From: Allostreptomyces psammosilenae | GTDB lineage: Bacteria > Actinomycetota > Actinomycetes > Streptomycetales > Streptomycetaceae | Length of the DNA: 64,000 nucleotides | Assembly: GCF_013407765.1 (NCBI RefSeq) | Contig: NZ_JACBZD010000002.1 | Span: 258,001-322,000, forward strand | Reading direction: 5' to 3' | Shown here: piece by piece, positions 1-9,463 of the stretch | Layout: every line of letters starts with the position of its first letter | Numbering within the stretch: the stretch's first letter is position 1 | Notes under the pieces: generated by a model | Databases searched by the model: none | What the model was told of the DNA's origin: nothing | Seen by the model: only the letters and a program-made list of their open reading frames with translations | Program-made: the position numbers and the translations under genes

Positions 1-2
1 CG

Positions 3-338
3 TTCCTGCTGGCGCTGGTCTTCACCCCGCTGGCCCTGGTGGTGCCCTCGCAGGCGGCCACCCCGGCCCTGGTGGCGGTGGGCTTCCTGCTGATGACCCA
101 GGTGCGCGGCATCGAGTGGGACGACTTCACCATCGCCATCCCGGCCTTCCTGACCATCGCGATGATGCCGTTCACCTACTCCATCACCAACGGCATCGGG
201 CTGGGCTTCCTGGTCTACGTGATCCTCAAGGCCGCCACCGGCCAGGCCCGCCGCGTGCCGCCGCTGATGTGGGTGGTCAGCGCCTTCTTCCTGGTCTACT
301 TCCTGCTCGACCCGATCCAGCAGGCGCTCGGCGTCTGA
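3..338 (+). CDS. NCS2-type purine permease, C-terminal part (partial)
   Basis: Only the last 111 codons lie in the window; the gene starts to the left. The visible part is almost entirely hydrophobic, with about three membrane segments. It carries the stretch IPAFLTIAMMPFTYSITNGI, typical of AzgA-like nucleobase (adenine/guanine/hypoxanthine) cation symporters of the NCS2 family, followed by the short polar tail and last helix of that family. It is a plasma-membrane uptake protein; the exact purine cannot be judged from this end. It converges on the chaplin gene, with a hairpin between them. The family call is firm and the substrate is inferred. Confidence 0.85.
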   Translation, partial: FLLALVFTPLALVVPSQAATPALVAVGFLLMTQVRGIEWDDFTIAIPAFLTIAMMPFTYSITNGIGLGFLVYVILKAATGQARRVPPLMWVVSAFFLVYFLLDPIQQALGV

Positions 339-368
339 TCCACCCCCCGGCCCGGTCGGGCCGCGACG

Positions 369-407
369 CCGGTGCCCCGGCTCCCAGTGCGGGAGCCGGG
401 GCACCGG
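369..407. terminator. Hairpin between permease and chaplin genes
   Basis: A perfect 17-bp inverted repeat (369-385 with 391-407) around a 5-base loop sits between two convergent genes. It has no T-run, as is usual for Streptomyces. It probably ends transcription from both sides. Confidence 0.75.
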
Positions 408-428
408 TGCGTGGGGCCGCGTGCGGGC

Positions 429-704
429 TCAGTGGCCGCGCGGGCCGCCCTTGTCGACCTCGGTCTCCGAGTTCACGCAGGTGTTGCCGGAGGTCGGGTT
501 CAGCAGGCCGATGAGGTTGAGGGAGTTGCCGCAGGCGTTCACCGGGATGTGGATCGGCACGGAGATGGCGTTCCCGGAGAGCACACCCGGGGAGCCGATC
601 GCCGTGGCCTCACCGTCCGATTCGGCGACGGCGGTCCCACCGCCCAGGGCGAGGGCGCTGGCGGTGAGCACGGCGACGACGGCGGCCTTGGTGGTGCGAA
701 GCAT
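429..704 (-). CDS. Short chaplin, secreted hydrophobic surface protein
   Basis: 91 residues. Residues 1-27 form a signal peptide ending AVA. One chaplin domain follows at about 37-78, containing GSPGVLSGN, VPIHIPVNACGNS and GLLNPTSGNTC, with the two conserved cysteines at 58 and 76. A short charged tail follows, and there is no LPXTG sorting signal. Short chaplins assemble into amyloid-like films that let aerial hyphae and spores break the water surface. A GAGGAG ribosome site lies 9 bases before the ATG. The single domain and paired cysteines put it with the ChpE-H class; which member it is cannot be told. Confidence 0.93.
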   Translation of the reverse strand: MLRTTKAAVVAVLTASALALGGGTAVAESDGEATAIGSPGVLSGNAISVPIHIPVNACGNSLNLIGLLNPTSGNTCVNSETEVDKGGPRGH

Positions 705-847
705 GGGACTTCACTCCTCGTCAGTGACAACGGACGTGTCGTCACCATGAATGCCCACATCGCCCGCCCAGGTGCGTGGATGCACCCGAACGGGCGATGC
801 GCGTGCGCGCGGGGCGCGAGCGTGAAACGCGGGGTGGACGCGTGCGG

Positions 848-2110
848 TCAGTTGCCTCCGCGCCGCTTGTTGTAGACGTCGAAGCCGACCGCCGCGATCA
901 GCACCAGACCCTTGATGACCTGCTGGTAGTCGGTGCCGATGCCGACCAGCGACATGCCGTTGTTGAGCACGCCGAGGACCAGGCCGCCGATGATCGCGCC
1001 GAGCACGGTGCCGACGCCGCCGGTGGCCGAGGCGCCGCCGATGAAGGCCGCGGAGATGGCCTCCAGCTCGAAGTTGATGCCGGCGTTCGGCGTTCCGGCG
1101 TTGAGCCGGGCCGCGTAGACCAGGCCGGCCAGCGCCGCCAGCACGCCCATGTTCACGAACACCAGGAAGATGACGCGCTTGTCCTTGACGCCGGACAGCT
1201 TGGCCGCGGCCTGGTTGCCGCCGATGGCGTAGGTGTGGCGGCCGAGCACCGAGTTGCGCATCACGTAGCCGAAGCCGACCAGCAGCACCGACAGGATGAT
1301 CAGCACGATCGGGAAGCCCTGGTAGCTGGCGAGCAGCAGGGTGAACACGGTGATGGCGGCGGTGATCAGCACGCAGCGGATGACGAACAGGTTGGTCGGC
1401 ATCACGTCGAGGCCGTGCTCGATCTGCTGGCGGCGGCCGCGCATCTCCTGGATCAGGGTGAGGGCGATCACGCCCAGGCCCAGCAGGACGGTCAGGTCGT
1501 GGTAGTTGGAGAGCGGTCCGCCCTCGGGCAGGAAGCCGTTGCTGATCGCCTGGAACCCGTCCGGGAACGGGGCGACGGACTGGCCCTGGAGCAGGATCTG
1601 GGTGCCGCCGCGGAAGACCAGCATGCCGGCCAGGGTCACGATGAACGACGGGATGCCGACGTAGGCGATCCAGAAGCCCTGCCAGGCGCCGGCCGCCGCG
1701 CCGATCAGCAGCGAGATGACGACGGCGAGCACCCACGGCACGTCGTTGCGGGCCATCATCACGGCGGACGCGGCGCCGACGAAGGCGGCGAGGGAGCCGA
1801 CCGAGAGGTCGATGTGGCCGGCGATGATGACGATCATCATGCCGATGGCCAGGATCAGGATGTAGCTGTTCTGCTGGATCAGGTTGGTGACGTTGAGGGG
1901 CTCCAGCAGGATGCCCCCGGTCCAGATCTGGAACAGCAGGATGATCAGCGCCAGGGCGATGAGCATGCCGTACTGCCGCATGTTGCCGCGCAGGCTGTTC
2001 AGCACCAGGGCGCCGATACCGCCGCCCTGGCCACCTCCGCCGCGGGTGGAGGTCGCGTCCTGGGGGGCCGCAGACCTCTTCGTCTCCTCGGTCTTCACCG
2101 GGCTGGCCAT
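848..2110 (-). CDS. mmsB: Monosaccharide ABC importer, permease
   Basis: 420 residues. A glycine-rich N-terminus of about 40 residues is followed by about ten membrane helices of the BPD_transp_2 (ribose/xylose) type, with the family signature region AGHIDLSVGS at about 130 and a C-terminal cytoplasmic end DVYNKRRGGN. It forms the membrane channel of the importer whose ATPase and binding protein are the next two genes upstream. The mmsA stop is only a few bases from its ATG, so the two are translationally close. Gene order binding protein-ATPase-permease matches the multiple monosaccharide (ChvE/GguAB) systems. The sugar is unknown; xylose, arabinose, galactose or glucose are all possible. 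Confidence 0.9.
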   Translation of the reverse strand: MASPVKTEETKRSAAPQDATSTRGGGGQGGGIGALVLNSLRGNMRQYGMLIALALIILLFQIWTGGILLEPLNVTNLIQQNSYILILAIGMMIVIIAGHIDLSVGSLAAFVGAASAVMMARNDVPWVLAVVISLLIGAAAGAWQGFWIAYVGIPSFIVTLAGMLVFRGGTQILLQGQSVAPFPDGFQAISNGFLPEGGPLSNYHDLTVLLGLGVIALTLIQEMRGRRQQIEHGLDVMPTNLFVIRCVLITAAITVFTLLLASYQGFPIVLIILSVLLVGFGYVMRNSVLGRHTYAIGGNQAAAKLSGVKDKRVIFLVFVNMGVLAALAGLVYAARLNAGTPNAGINFELEAISAAFIGGASATGGVGTVLGAIIGGLVLGVLNNGMSLVGIGTDYQQVIKGLVLIAAVGFDVYNKRRGGN

Positions 2111-2114
2111 CTTC

Positions 2115-3644
2115 TTACCCTCTGTCCATCGTCATGTGGCGCATCAGCGCCTCCTGCGTCGCGTCCTCCCGGCTGAGTTCACCGGTAAGCCGCCCTTCGG
2201 CCATCGTGTAGATGCGGTCACACAGGCCGAGCAGTTCGGGCAGCTCGGAGGAGATGACGATCACGGCCTTGCCCTGGTCGGCGAGGTCGTTGATCACCGT
2301 GTAGATCTCGTACTTCGCCCCGACGTCGATGCCCCGGGTGGGCTCGTCGAGGATCAGGACCTCCGGCTCGGAGAAGATCCACTTGCTCAGCACGACCTTC
2401 TGCTGGTTGCCGCCGCTCAGCTTCCCGGTGATCGCCGCCACCGAGGGCGCCTTGATGTTCATCGTCTTGCGGAAGCCCTCGGCGACCCGTGACTCTTTGT
2501 GAGCGTTAACAATCCCGCGCGAGGCGACCTTTGACAGGGCGCTGAGCGAGATGTTGCGGCTGATGTCGTCGATCAGGTTGAGCCCGTAGTGCTTGCGGTC
2601 CTCGGTCACGTAGGCGAGACCGTGGTCGATGGCCTCCGGGACGGTGCGGGTGCGGATCTCCTTGCCGTCCAGGTAGACCCGGCCGCTGATGTTGCGACCG
2701 TAGGAGCGGCCGAAGACGCTCATCGCCAGCTCGGTGCGGCCGGCGCCCATCAGGCCGGCGATCCCGACGATCTCACCGCGCCGCACGTTCAGCGACACCC
2801 CGTCGACGACCTTGCGCTGCTGGTCGATCGGGTGGTGCACGGTCCAGTCCTCGATGGCGAAGGCGACCTCGCCGATCTTGGGCTCGCGCTCCGGGTAGCG
2901 GTGCTCGAGGTCCCGGCCCACCATGCCGCGGATGATCCGGTCCTCGGAGACGCCCTCCTCGGCCACCTTCATCGTCTCGATGGTGCGCCCGTCGCGGATG
3001 ATGGTGATCGAGTCGGCGACCCGGGCGATCTCGTTGAGCTTGTGCGAGATGATCACGCAGGAGATGCCCTGGTTCTGCAGCTCCAGGATCAGGTCCAGCA
3101 GCTTGCGGCTGTCCTCGTCGTTCAGCGCCGCGGTGGGCTCGTCCAGGATCAGCAGCTTGACCTGCTTGGACAGCGCCTTGGCGATCTCGACGAGCTGCTG
3201 CTTGCCCACGCCGATGTCCGCCACGCGGGTCTGCGGCGACTCGTGCAGGCCGACCCGGTCGAGCAGCTGCCGGGCCTGCCCCAGGGTCTTGTTCCAGCTG
3301 ATCACGCCGCGGGTGGCGCGCTCGTTGCCGAGGAAGATGTTCTCGGCGATGGACAGGTACGGGATCAGGGCCAGTTCCTGGTGGATGATCACGATGCCGC
3401 GCTCTTCGCTGGCCCGGATGTCCCGGAACTCGCACAGCTCGCCCTCGAAGCGGATCTCGCCCTCGTAGCTGCCGTGCGGGTAGACGCCGCTGAGCACCTT
3501 CATCAGGGTCGACTTGCCGGCCCCGTTCTCACCGCAGATCGCGTGGACCTCGCCACGCTCCACCGTGAGGTTGACATCGGACAGTGCCTTGACACCGGGA
3601 AAGGTCTTGGTGATCGAACGCATCTCGAGGATGGGTCCGGCCAT
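2115..3644 (-). CDS. mmsA: Monosaccharide ABC importer, double ATPase
   Basis: 509 residues from ATG 3644 ([10 protein letters not shown]); the frame is open 15 codons further up, but this start fits the family. Two ABC domains are fused. The first has Walker [10 protein letters not shown] at 38-46 and Walker [14 protein letters not shown]. The second has the degenerate Walker [11 protein letters not shown], the signature LSGGNQQK and [15 protein letters not shown]. This is the standard sugar-importer arrangement (RbsA/XylG/GguA), energising uptake through MmsB. Bases 2498-2512, coding for IVNAH, use unusually AT-rich codons and reproduce the operator seen upstream of chvE (see findings). Confidence 0.93.
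   Translation of the reverse strand: MAGPILEMRSITKTFPGVKALSDVNLTVERGEVHAICGENGAGKSTLMKVLSGVYPHGSYEGEIRFEGELCEFRDIRASEERGIVIIHQELALIPYLSIAENIFLGNERATRGVISWNKTLGQARQLLDRVGLHESPQTRVADIGVGKQQLVEIAKALSKQVKLLILDEPTAALNDEDSRKLLDLILELQNQGISCVIISHKLNEIARVADSITIIRDGRTIETMKVAEEGVSEDRIIRGMVGRDLEHRYPEREPKIGEVAFAIEDWTVHHPIDQQRKVVDGVSLNVRRGEIVGIAGLMGAGRTELAMSVFGRSYGRNISGRVYLDGKEIRTRTVPEAIDHGLAYVTEDRKHYGLNLIDDISRNISLSALSKVASRGIVNAHKESRVAEGFRKTMNIKAPSVAAITGKLSGGNQQKVVLSKWIFSEPEVLILDEPTRGIDVGAKYEIYTVINDLADQGKAVIVISSELPELLGLCDRIYTMAEGRLTGELSREDATQEALMRHMTMDRG
2498..2512 (+). promoter_or_regulatory. Intragenic copy of the LacI-type operator
   Basis: TGTGAGCGTTAACAA inside mmsA differs at one base in the first 14 from the site at 5147-5162. 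It is in the same orientation as that site and lies in an AT-rich codon island. Direct sequence match; binding is inferred. Confidence 0.5.
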
Positions 3645-3745
3645 GGTGAGCAGTCCGTTCGGCTCGGGGGCGGGCCGGTGGCGCACCACGCGAACGCGTG
3701 GTCCACCACCGGCGCCGCCGGTTGGTACGTCGGGGGCCGGGGCCG

Positions 3746-4843
3746 TCAGTTCAGCTGGTCGGCGGTGTAGTAGCCGCCCTCCACGAGGACTTCCTCGTAG
3801 TTGGAGGCGTCGACGCTGACCGGCTCCAGCAGGTAGGCGGGAACCACCTTCACGCCGTTGTCGTAGGTCTCGGTGTCGTTGACCTCGGGGGTGCCACCGG
3901 TCAGCAGGGCGTCGGCCATCTGCACGGTGACCTCGGCCAGCTCACGGGTGTCCTTGTAGACCGTCTGGGTCTGCTCGCCGGCGATGATCGACTTCACCGA
4001 GGCCAGCTCGGCGTCCTGACCGGTCACGATCGGCAGCGGCTGCGACTCGGTGCCGTAGTTCACGCCCTTCAGGGCGGACAGGATGCCGATGGAGATGCCG
4101 TCGTAGGGGGAGAGCACGGCGTCGACCCGCTCGGTGGTGTACGAACCGCTGAGCAGGTTCTCCATCCGGGCCTGCGCCACGCCGCCGTCCCAGCGCAGCG
4201 TCGCGACCTGGTTGAAGTCGGTCTGGCCGCTGCGGACCACGAGCTTGCCCTCGTCGATGTAGGGCTGCAGCACGCTCATCGCGCCGTTGAAGAAGAAGCC
4301 GGCGTTGTTGTCGTCCGGGGAGCCGCCGAACAGCTCGATGTTGAACGGGCCCTCGGCCTCCGGCAGGCCGAGCTGGTCGACGATGTACTGGCCCTGCAGC
4401 ACGCCGACCTGGAAGTTGTCGAAGGTGGCGTAGTAGTCGACGTTCTCGGTGCCGCGGATCAGCCGGTCGTAGGAGATCACCGGGATGTCGGCGTCGGCCG
4501 CGCGCTGCAGGACGTTGGTCAGCGAGGAGCCGTCGATCGCCGCGACCACCAGCAGGTCCACGCCCTTGGTGATCATGTTCTCGATCTGCGACACCTGGGT
4601 CTCGACGACGTCGTTGCCGAACTGCAGGTCGGTCTCGTAGCCCGCGGCCTCGAACTGCTCGACCATGTTGTTGCCGTCGTTGATCCAGCGCTCCGACGCC
4701 TTGGTCGGCATCGCGATCCCGATGGTGCCGCCGGCCTCGGAGTCGCCCGACCCGCTGGCTCCGCCGCTGGTGCTGCTCTGGCCACATGCTGCCAGGGCCA
4801 TGACGAGACTCCCCGCGGCGAGTCCCATGAGCGTCTTGCGCAC
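3746..4843 (-). CDS. chvE: Monosaccharide ABC importer, substrate-binding lipoprotein
   Basis: 365 residues from a GTG at 4843, chosen because GGAGG lies 5-7 bases upstream. A lipoprotein signal peptide ends in the lipobox ALAAC, with the lipidated Cys at 20. The mature protein is a periplasmic-binding-protein type 1 fold (Peripla_BP_4): [13 protein letters not shown] begins lobe one, and [12 protein letters not shown] and ISYDRLI are typical of ChvE/xylose-binding proteins. It captures an extracellular monosaccharide for MmsAB. It is first in the operon, 101 bases before mmsA, and transcribed away from a LacI repressor. The longer open frame upstream lacks a ribosome site. Confidence 0.92.
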   Translation of the reverse strand: MRKTLMGLAAGSLVMALAACGQSSTSGGASGSGDSEAGGTIGIAMPTKASERWINDGNNMVEQFEAAGYETDLQFGNDVVETQVSQIENMITKGVDLLVVAAIDGSSLTNVLQRAADADIPVISYDRLIRGTENVDYYATFDNFQVGVLQGQYIVDQLGLPEAEGPFNIELFGGSPDDNNAGFFFNGAMSVLQPYIDEGKLVVRSGQTDFNQVATLRWDGGVAQARMENLLSGSYTTERVDAVLSPYDGISIGILSALKGVNYGTESQPLPIVTGQDAELASVKSIIAGEQTQTVYKDTRELAEVTVQMADALLTGGTPEVNDTETYDNGVKVVPAYLLEPVSVDASNYEEVLVEGGYYTADQLN

Positions 4844-5028
4844 AATTCCTCCAGTGATGTTCCGCGCTCCCCCACGCCTTCGTGTGGGGCGCCTCGGATC
4901 GCCGGGGCGGCCGAGCACGCGGGTGGTTCTTCGTCGGTGCTGGTTGGGGTGGGTTGCCCACGCGAGGACGGACGGCCCACGCGGATGTCCGTTTCCTGCG
5001 TGTGACGTGTTTCGCGTCGGTGAAGGCG

Positions 5029-5044
5029 AGTGTTAACGGTCACA
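5029..5044. promoter_or_regulatory. LacI-type operator, left copy
   Basis: AGTGTTAACGGTCACA is the exact reverse complement of the 16 bases at 5147-5162, and both lie between divergent chvE and the LacI gene. GTTAACG cores are common LacI/GalR-family targets. Probably the repressor's site nearer chvE. Confidence 0.7.
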
Positions 5045-5146
5045 CGGGGGCCGTCAAGGGGGCTGGCGAGAACCTTGTCCGTCACGTTATTGACCGCAAG
5101 TGTCCGCTCTGCGGCGCCGTCTAGCAGAAGCCTTGACGGCTGTCAC

Positions 5147-5162
5147 TGTGACCGTTAACACT
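5147..5162. promoter_or_regulatory. LacI-type operator, right copy
   Basis: TGTGACCGTTAACACT is a perfect inverted copy of 5029-5044, 84 bases before the LacI start. The 118-bp spacing suits looping or separate control of the two divergent promoters. Confidence 0.7.
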
Positions 5163-5245
5163 TTCGCAACGTCCACGATCCACGCCAGTGGGGGAGGGCG
5201 ACATGCCGCGTGATCGAAGACGCGTGTCCGGATGGGGGTACCGCG

Positions 5246-6280
5246 ATGAGTGAGGCTTCCGGCGCTGTGCCCAGGGAGCGGGGCAAGCCGGTGATGAGGG
5301 ACGTCGCCCGGCTGGTCGGCGTCTCCCACCAGACGGTCTCGCGGGTGCTGAACAACCACCCCAGTGTGCGCCGGGAGACCCGGGAACGCGTGCTCGCGGC
5401 CATCCGGGAGCTGGACTACCACCGCAACTCGGCCGCCCGGGCGCTGGTCACCGACCGGTCGCACATCCTCGGCGTGGTCACCCTGGACCTCAACCTGGTC
5501 GGCCCGGCCTCCACGGTGTCGGCGATCGAGCGGGTGGCCCGGGAGGCCGGTTACTTCGTCAGCGTCGCCAGCGCCTCGGCGACCGACGAGGACTCCATGG
5601 TCGACGCGATCGGGCGGCTGCGCGAGCAGGGCGTCGAGGGGATCGTGACGGTCGCTCCGGTGGACTCCCTGCTGGCCGCGCTGGCCCGGGTGCCCGAGGA
5701 GATGCCGCTGGTCGGCACCGGAATCGGACACGCGCCGGGGGTGCCGATGGTCGGCGTGGACAACTACGGCGGGGCCGTGGCGGCCACCCGTCACTTGCTC
5801 GACCTCGGCCACGCGACGGTGCATCACATATGCGGCCCCACCGACTGGCCGGAGACCCGGGAGCGGCTGAAGGGCTGGCGCGCCACGCTCACCGAGGCCG
5901 GCGCCGAGGTGCCGCCGGTGCTCGCCGGCGACTGGAGCGCCCGCTCGGGCTACGAGGCGGCCCGGCTGATCGCCCGGGATCCGCAGGTCACGGCCGTCTT
6001 CTGCGGCAACGACCAGATGGCCGTCGGCGCGCTGCGCGCGCTGCACCAGGCCGGCCGCGCCGTGCCGGGCGAGGTCAGCGTGGTGGGTTTCGACGGCATA
6101 CCGGAGGCCGCCTACCTCCAGCCCCCGCTGACCACCGTGGCGCAGGACTTCGGGGCGCTCGGCCGGGCCAGTCTGGAGCTGCTGATCAATCAGATCGCCA
6201 CCGGCGAGCGGCCGTCGCAGCACGTGCTGCACCCGCCGCGGTTGGTGGTGCGGGAGAGCACGGGCCCCGTCGCGGGCTGA
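5246..6280 (+). CDS. LacI-family transcriptional regulator
   Basis: 344 residues from ATG 5246. The N-terminal helix-turn-helix and hinge region is at about 17-65 (MRDVARLVGVSHQTVSRVLN), followed by a sugar-sensing periplasmic-binding-like domain with FCGNDQMAVGALRAL and VVGFDGIPEAAYLQPPLTTV, characteristic of the family. It is divergent from the chvE-mmsA-mmsB operon and near two copies of a 16-bp operator, so it is very likely the sugar-responsive repressor of that importer and of itself. The inducer is unknown. The nearby secreted GH43 enzyme may belong to the same regulon. Confidence 0.92.
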   Translation: MSEASGAVPRERGKPVMRDVARLVGVSHQTVSRVLNNHPSVRRETRERVLAAIRELDYHRNSAARALVTDRSHILGVVTLDLNLVGPASTVSAIERVAREAGYFVSVASASATDEDSMVDAIGRLREQGVEGIVTVAPVDSLLAALARVPEEMPLVGTGIGHAPGVPMVGVDNYGGAVAATRHLLDLGHATVHHICGPTDWPETRERLKGWRATLTEAGAEVPPVLAGDWSARSGYEAARLIARDPQVTAVFCGNDQMAVGALRALHQAGRAVPGEVSVVGFDGIPEAAYLQPPLTTVAQDFGALGRASLELLINQIATGERPSQHVLHPPRLVVRESTGPVAG

Positions 6281-6434
6281 ACACCCCTCCGGCCCGTCCG
6301 CGACGACGACCGGCCGGCCGTGGCCGGGGCGCCGGATGGTGAACGTTCACATCCGACCGGCGCCGCGCGCCCGGTTGACCAGTGCATGTCATTACTTCAG
6401 GTGCTCCACCGACCCCTCAGAAAGGGGCGTCACG

Positions 6435-7946
6435 GTGTTCCACTCCCCAGGCCGGGCCCAGCTCCCGGCGACCCACCCACGCGTCTGGCTTGCTGTCATG
6501 CTCACGATCCTCACGGTGCTGGCCACCGTCACCGTGGGGGAGGGGTCGGCCGAGGCGGCGCCCGGCCGGCCGTACACCAACCCGATCAAGTCCCAGAAGG
6601 GCGCCGACCCCTGGCTGGAGTACTACAACGGCAACTACTACCTGATCACCACCTCCTGGACCTCCGAACTGACCGTGCGGAAGTCCCCCACGCTCGCCGG
6701 CCTGGCGACCGCCCCCAGCGTGCAGGTGTGGTCGGACGGCACGCCGTCGCGCTGCTGCAACATCTGGGCCCCGGAGATGCACTTCCTGAACGGGCGTTGG
6801 TACATCTACTACACCGCCGGGCAGAACGTCGCCGACTACATCCCGACGCAGCGCATGCACGTGCTGGAGAGCGTCGGATCCGACCCGATGGGCCCCTACG
6901 TCTACAAGAACCGGCTGCACCACTCCTCCAGCGACGGCTGGCTGATCGACGGCAGCGTCCTGGAACTGAACGGCCGGCTGTACCTGATGGCCAGCGCCAA
7001 CGGCGGCGGCACGCAGAACCTGGTGATCGCCCCGATGAGCAACCCCTACACGGTCAGCGGCCCCTTCAGCACCATCTCCACCCCCACCCTGAGCTGGGAA
7101 CGCCAGGGCGGAACGGTCAACGAGGGCCCGGAGGCGCTCTACCGGGACGGCCGCACCTACATCATCTACTCCGCCTCCGGCTGCTGGACGCCCGACTACA
7201 AGCTCGGCCAGCTCACCTACAACGGCGGCGACCCGCTGGCGGCCTCCTCCTGGGTGAAGAAGTCCACCCCGGTCTTCCAGCGCAACGACGCGGCCGGCGT
7301 CTACGGCCCCGGCCACAACGGCTTCTTCACCTCGCCGGACGGCACCGAGAACTGGATCGTCTACCACGCCAACGACTCGGCCGGCGACGGCTGCGACAAC
7401 GGCCGCACCACCCGCGCGCAGCGGTTCACCTGGAACTCCGACGGCACCCCCAACTTCGGTACGCCCGTCGCGCTCGGCACCACCCTGGCCGGTCCCTCAG
7501 GGGAGACCGCCACCACACCCACCGCCTACACCCTGGTCAACCGCAACAGCGGCAAGTGCCTGGACCTGGCCGGCGGCTCCTCGGCGGACGGGGCGAACGT
7601 CCAGCAGTGGACCTGCAACGGCGGCGCCAACCAGCAGTGGCGCGTCGAGGACATGGGCGACGACACCAGCCGACTGGTCAACGTGGCCACCGGCAAGGTG
7701 CTGGACACCGCCGACTGCTCCACCGCCGACGGCGCGGACCTGCGCCAGTGGAGCTGGCTGAACAACACCTGCCAGCGCTTCCGGTTCGTCGTCACGGACA
7801 CCGGCGGCTGGGTGCGGCTGACCAACGCCAACAGCGGCAAGGTCGCCGACGTGGCCGACTGCGGCACCGCCGACGGCGTGGACGTGCGCCAGTGGAGCTG
7901 GCTGAACAACGCCTGCCAGCAGTGGCAGCTGCGCCCGGTGGGCTGA
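6435..7946 (+). CDS. Secreted GH43 arabinan/xylan hydrolase with ricin-type lectin domain
   Basis: 503 residues from a GTG at 6435, preceded 8 bases upstream by AAAGGGG; earlier in-frame ATGs lack a site and would spoil the signal peptide. Residues 1-42 are a signal peptide ending AEA. The GH43 five-bladed propeller follows, with the three expected acids: D58 (KGADPW), D172 (LIDGSV) and E230 (NEGPEAL). A ricin B-type carbohydrate-binding domain fills about 365-503, with three QxW-type repeats. It probably acts outside the cell on arabinan, arabinoxylan or similar plant polymer. Released pentoses could enter by the importer upstream, whose LacI gene ends just before it. Confidence 0.9.
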   Translation: MFHSPGRAQLPATHPRVWLAVMLTILTVLATVTVGEGSAEAAPGRPYTNPIKSQKGADPWLEYYNGNYYLITTSWTSELTVRKSPTLAGLATAPSVQVWSDGTPSRCCNIWAPEMHFLNGRWYIYYTAGQNVADYIPTQRMHVLESVGSDPMGPYVYKNRLHHSSSDGWLIDGSVLELNGRLYLMASANGGGTQNLVIAPMSNPYTVSGPFSTISTPTLSWERQGGTVNEGPEALYRDGRTYIIYSASGCWTPDYKLGQLTYNGGDPLAASSWVKKSTPVFQRNDAAGVYGPGHNGFFTSPDGTENWIVYHANDSAGDGCDNGRTTRAQRFTWNSDGTPNFGTPVALGTTLAGPSGETATTPTAYTLVNRNSGKCLDLAGGSSADGANVQQWTCNGGANQQWRVEDMGDDTSRLVNVATGKVLDTADCSTADGADLRQWSWLNNTCQRFRFVVTDTGGWVRLTNANSGKVADVADCGTADGVDVRQWSWLNNACQQWQLRPVG

Positions 7947-7969
7947 CCTTGCCAACCCGCCGGCGGCCG

Positions 7970-8055
7970 ATGACGGACGGCGGATGACGGACGGCCGACG
8001 ACGGACGGCCGATGACCGGCCCGCCGGCGGGGTGTCGCTCCCACCGGCGGGCCGG
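7970..8055. terminator. Repeat-rich convergent intergenic region with hairpin
   Basis: A 12-bp perfect stem (8016-8027 with 8044-8055) lies between convergent GH43 and P450 genes. Just before it, GATGACGGACGGC-like units repeat about four times. Between the hairpin and the P450 stop (8080-8140), a CGGCTTCGGCCC...CGACCCGG unit is present twice. Confidence 0.6.
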
Positions 8056-8140
8056 CCCGTTCAGTGGTGTCCGGGCTTCGGCTTCGGCCCTGGCCCCGAC
8101 CCGGGCCCTGGCTCCGGCTTCGGCCCCGACCCGGCCCCGG

Positions 8141-9418
8141 TCACAGCCGCACCGGCAGGGCGGACAGCCGCCAGGAGCCGGGGACCGGGTCGTGGGTGAG
8201 CTCCTCCGCGGGCACGCCCAGGGCCAGGTTGGGGTACCGCCGCAGCAGCGCGGTGAAGGCGACCTCGCCCTCCTGGCGGGCCAGCGCGGCGCCCAGGCAG
8301 TAGTGCAGACCGTGGCCGAATCCGACGTGGATCTCCCGGCGGCCGTCGGTGGGACGGGTGATGTCGAGCGGTTCCGGGTCGTCGAACCGGCGCGGGTCGT
8401 AGTTGGCGGCGACCAGGACGGGGAACACCGCCTCGCCCTTGCGCACCAGGGTGCCGCTGATCTCGACGTCCTCGGTGGCGTAGCGCGTCGAGGCCATCTG
8501 CGCCGTCCCGCACCAGCGCATCAGCTCGTGCACGGCGCTCGGGGCGAGGCCCGGGTCGTCGCGGAGGGCGGCGAGCTGATCGGGGTGGGTGAGCAGGGCC
8601 GCGGTGCCGTTGCCGATCAGGTGGGCGGTGGTCTCGTGACCGGCGATGACCAGCGCCAGGATCAGCATGACCATCTCGGTGTCGCTGAGCCGGTCGCCGT
8701 CCTCGTCGTGGACGCGGACGAGCGCGGAGACCAGGTCGCCGGTGGGCTCGGCCCGGCGGCGCTCGATCAGCGCGTGGGTGTACGCGACGAGGTCGCGCAT
8801 GGTGTCGGCCATGCGCTGGCCGGAGGCGAAGGTGAGCGCCTCGCTCCAGTCCCGCCACAGCGGGCGGTCCTCCTCCGGAATGCCGACGAGTTCGCAGATC
8901 ACGACGATCGGCAGGGGGTAGGCGAAGTGCCGCAGCAGGTCGACGACGCCGTCCTCGGCCGCCTCCGGCAGCCGGGTGAGCAGGTCCTCGGTGATCTCCT
9001 CGACCCGCGGGCGCAGCTCGGCGACGCGGCGGGCGGTGAAGGCCCGGGAGACCAGCCGGCGGAGCCGGGCGTGGTCGGCGCCGTCGACCGAAAGGATGCT
9101 GGTGAGCAGGTAGGGCATGTACTCGGGGGGAACCCCGCGGGCGACCAGCGCCTGCTCGGTGAGGCTGGGCACCTCCATCCCGGGCACGCTGGCGGGGTTG
9201 TTGACGAAGCGCGGGTCGCCGAGGACGAACTTGACGTCGTCGTACCGGGTGACGATCCAGGCCGGGTCCGTGCCGGGGACGGCCGAGGCCCGGGTGACCG
9301 GGGTCTGCTCGCGGATCCGGGAGTAGCCGCCGAACGGGTCGGTCAGCAGCTCCGGGGACATCAGGTCTAAGACGCCGTCCGCGTCGGCTCCGGCGGGGGT
9401 GTGGGGGGTGGTGGCCAT
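8141..9418 (-). CDS. Cytochrome P450
   Basis: 425 residues from ATG 9418. It carries all P450 hallmarks: the oxygen-binding I-helix AGHETT at 259-264, ExxR (ELMR, 298-301), and heme loop FGHGLHYCLG with the axial Cys374. The size and lack of an anchor fit soluble bacterial CYP105/107-type hydroxylases that need separate ferredoxin and reductase; none is adjacent. Codon 17 is TTA (9368-9370), implying dependence on the bldA tRNA. It is divergent from a TetR-type regulator across a 36-bp palindromic region. Substrate unknown. Confidence 0.94.
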   Translation of the reverse strand: MATTPHTPAGADADGVLDLMSPELLTDPFGGYSRIREQTPVTRASAVPGTDPAWIVTRYDDVKFVLGDPRFVNNPASVPGMEVPSLTEQALVARGVPPEYMPYLLTSILSVDGADHARLRRLVSRAFTARRVAELRPRVEEITEDLLTRLPEAAEDGVVDLLRHFAYPLPIVVICELVGIPEEDRPLWRDWSEALTFASGQRMADTMRDLVAYTHALIERRRAEPTGDLVSALVRVHDEDGDRLSDTEMVMLILALVIAGHETTAHLIGNGTAALLTHPDQLAALRDDPGLAPSAVHELMRWCGTAQMASTRYATEDVEISGTLVRKGEAVFPVLVAANYDPRRFDDPEPLDITRPTDGRREIHVGFGHGLHYCLGAALARQEGEVAFTALLRRYPNLALGVPAEELTHDPVPGSWRLSALPVRL

Positions 9419-9463
9419 GGTGGCTGGCTCCCGTGGTGTGGGCGGCTTCGCCGCGTCCTGGAT

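Noticed and set aside
776-2176. Long plus-strand reading frame over mmsB
   Set aside because: Low-complexity Asp/Gln/His/Gly translation, a GC-bias shadow of the real minus-strand permease.
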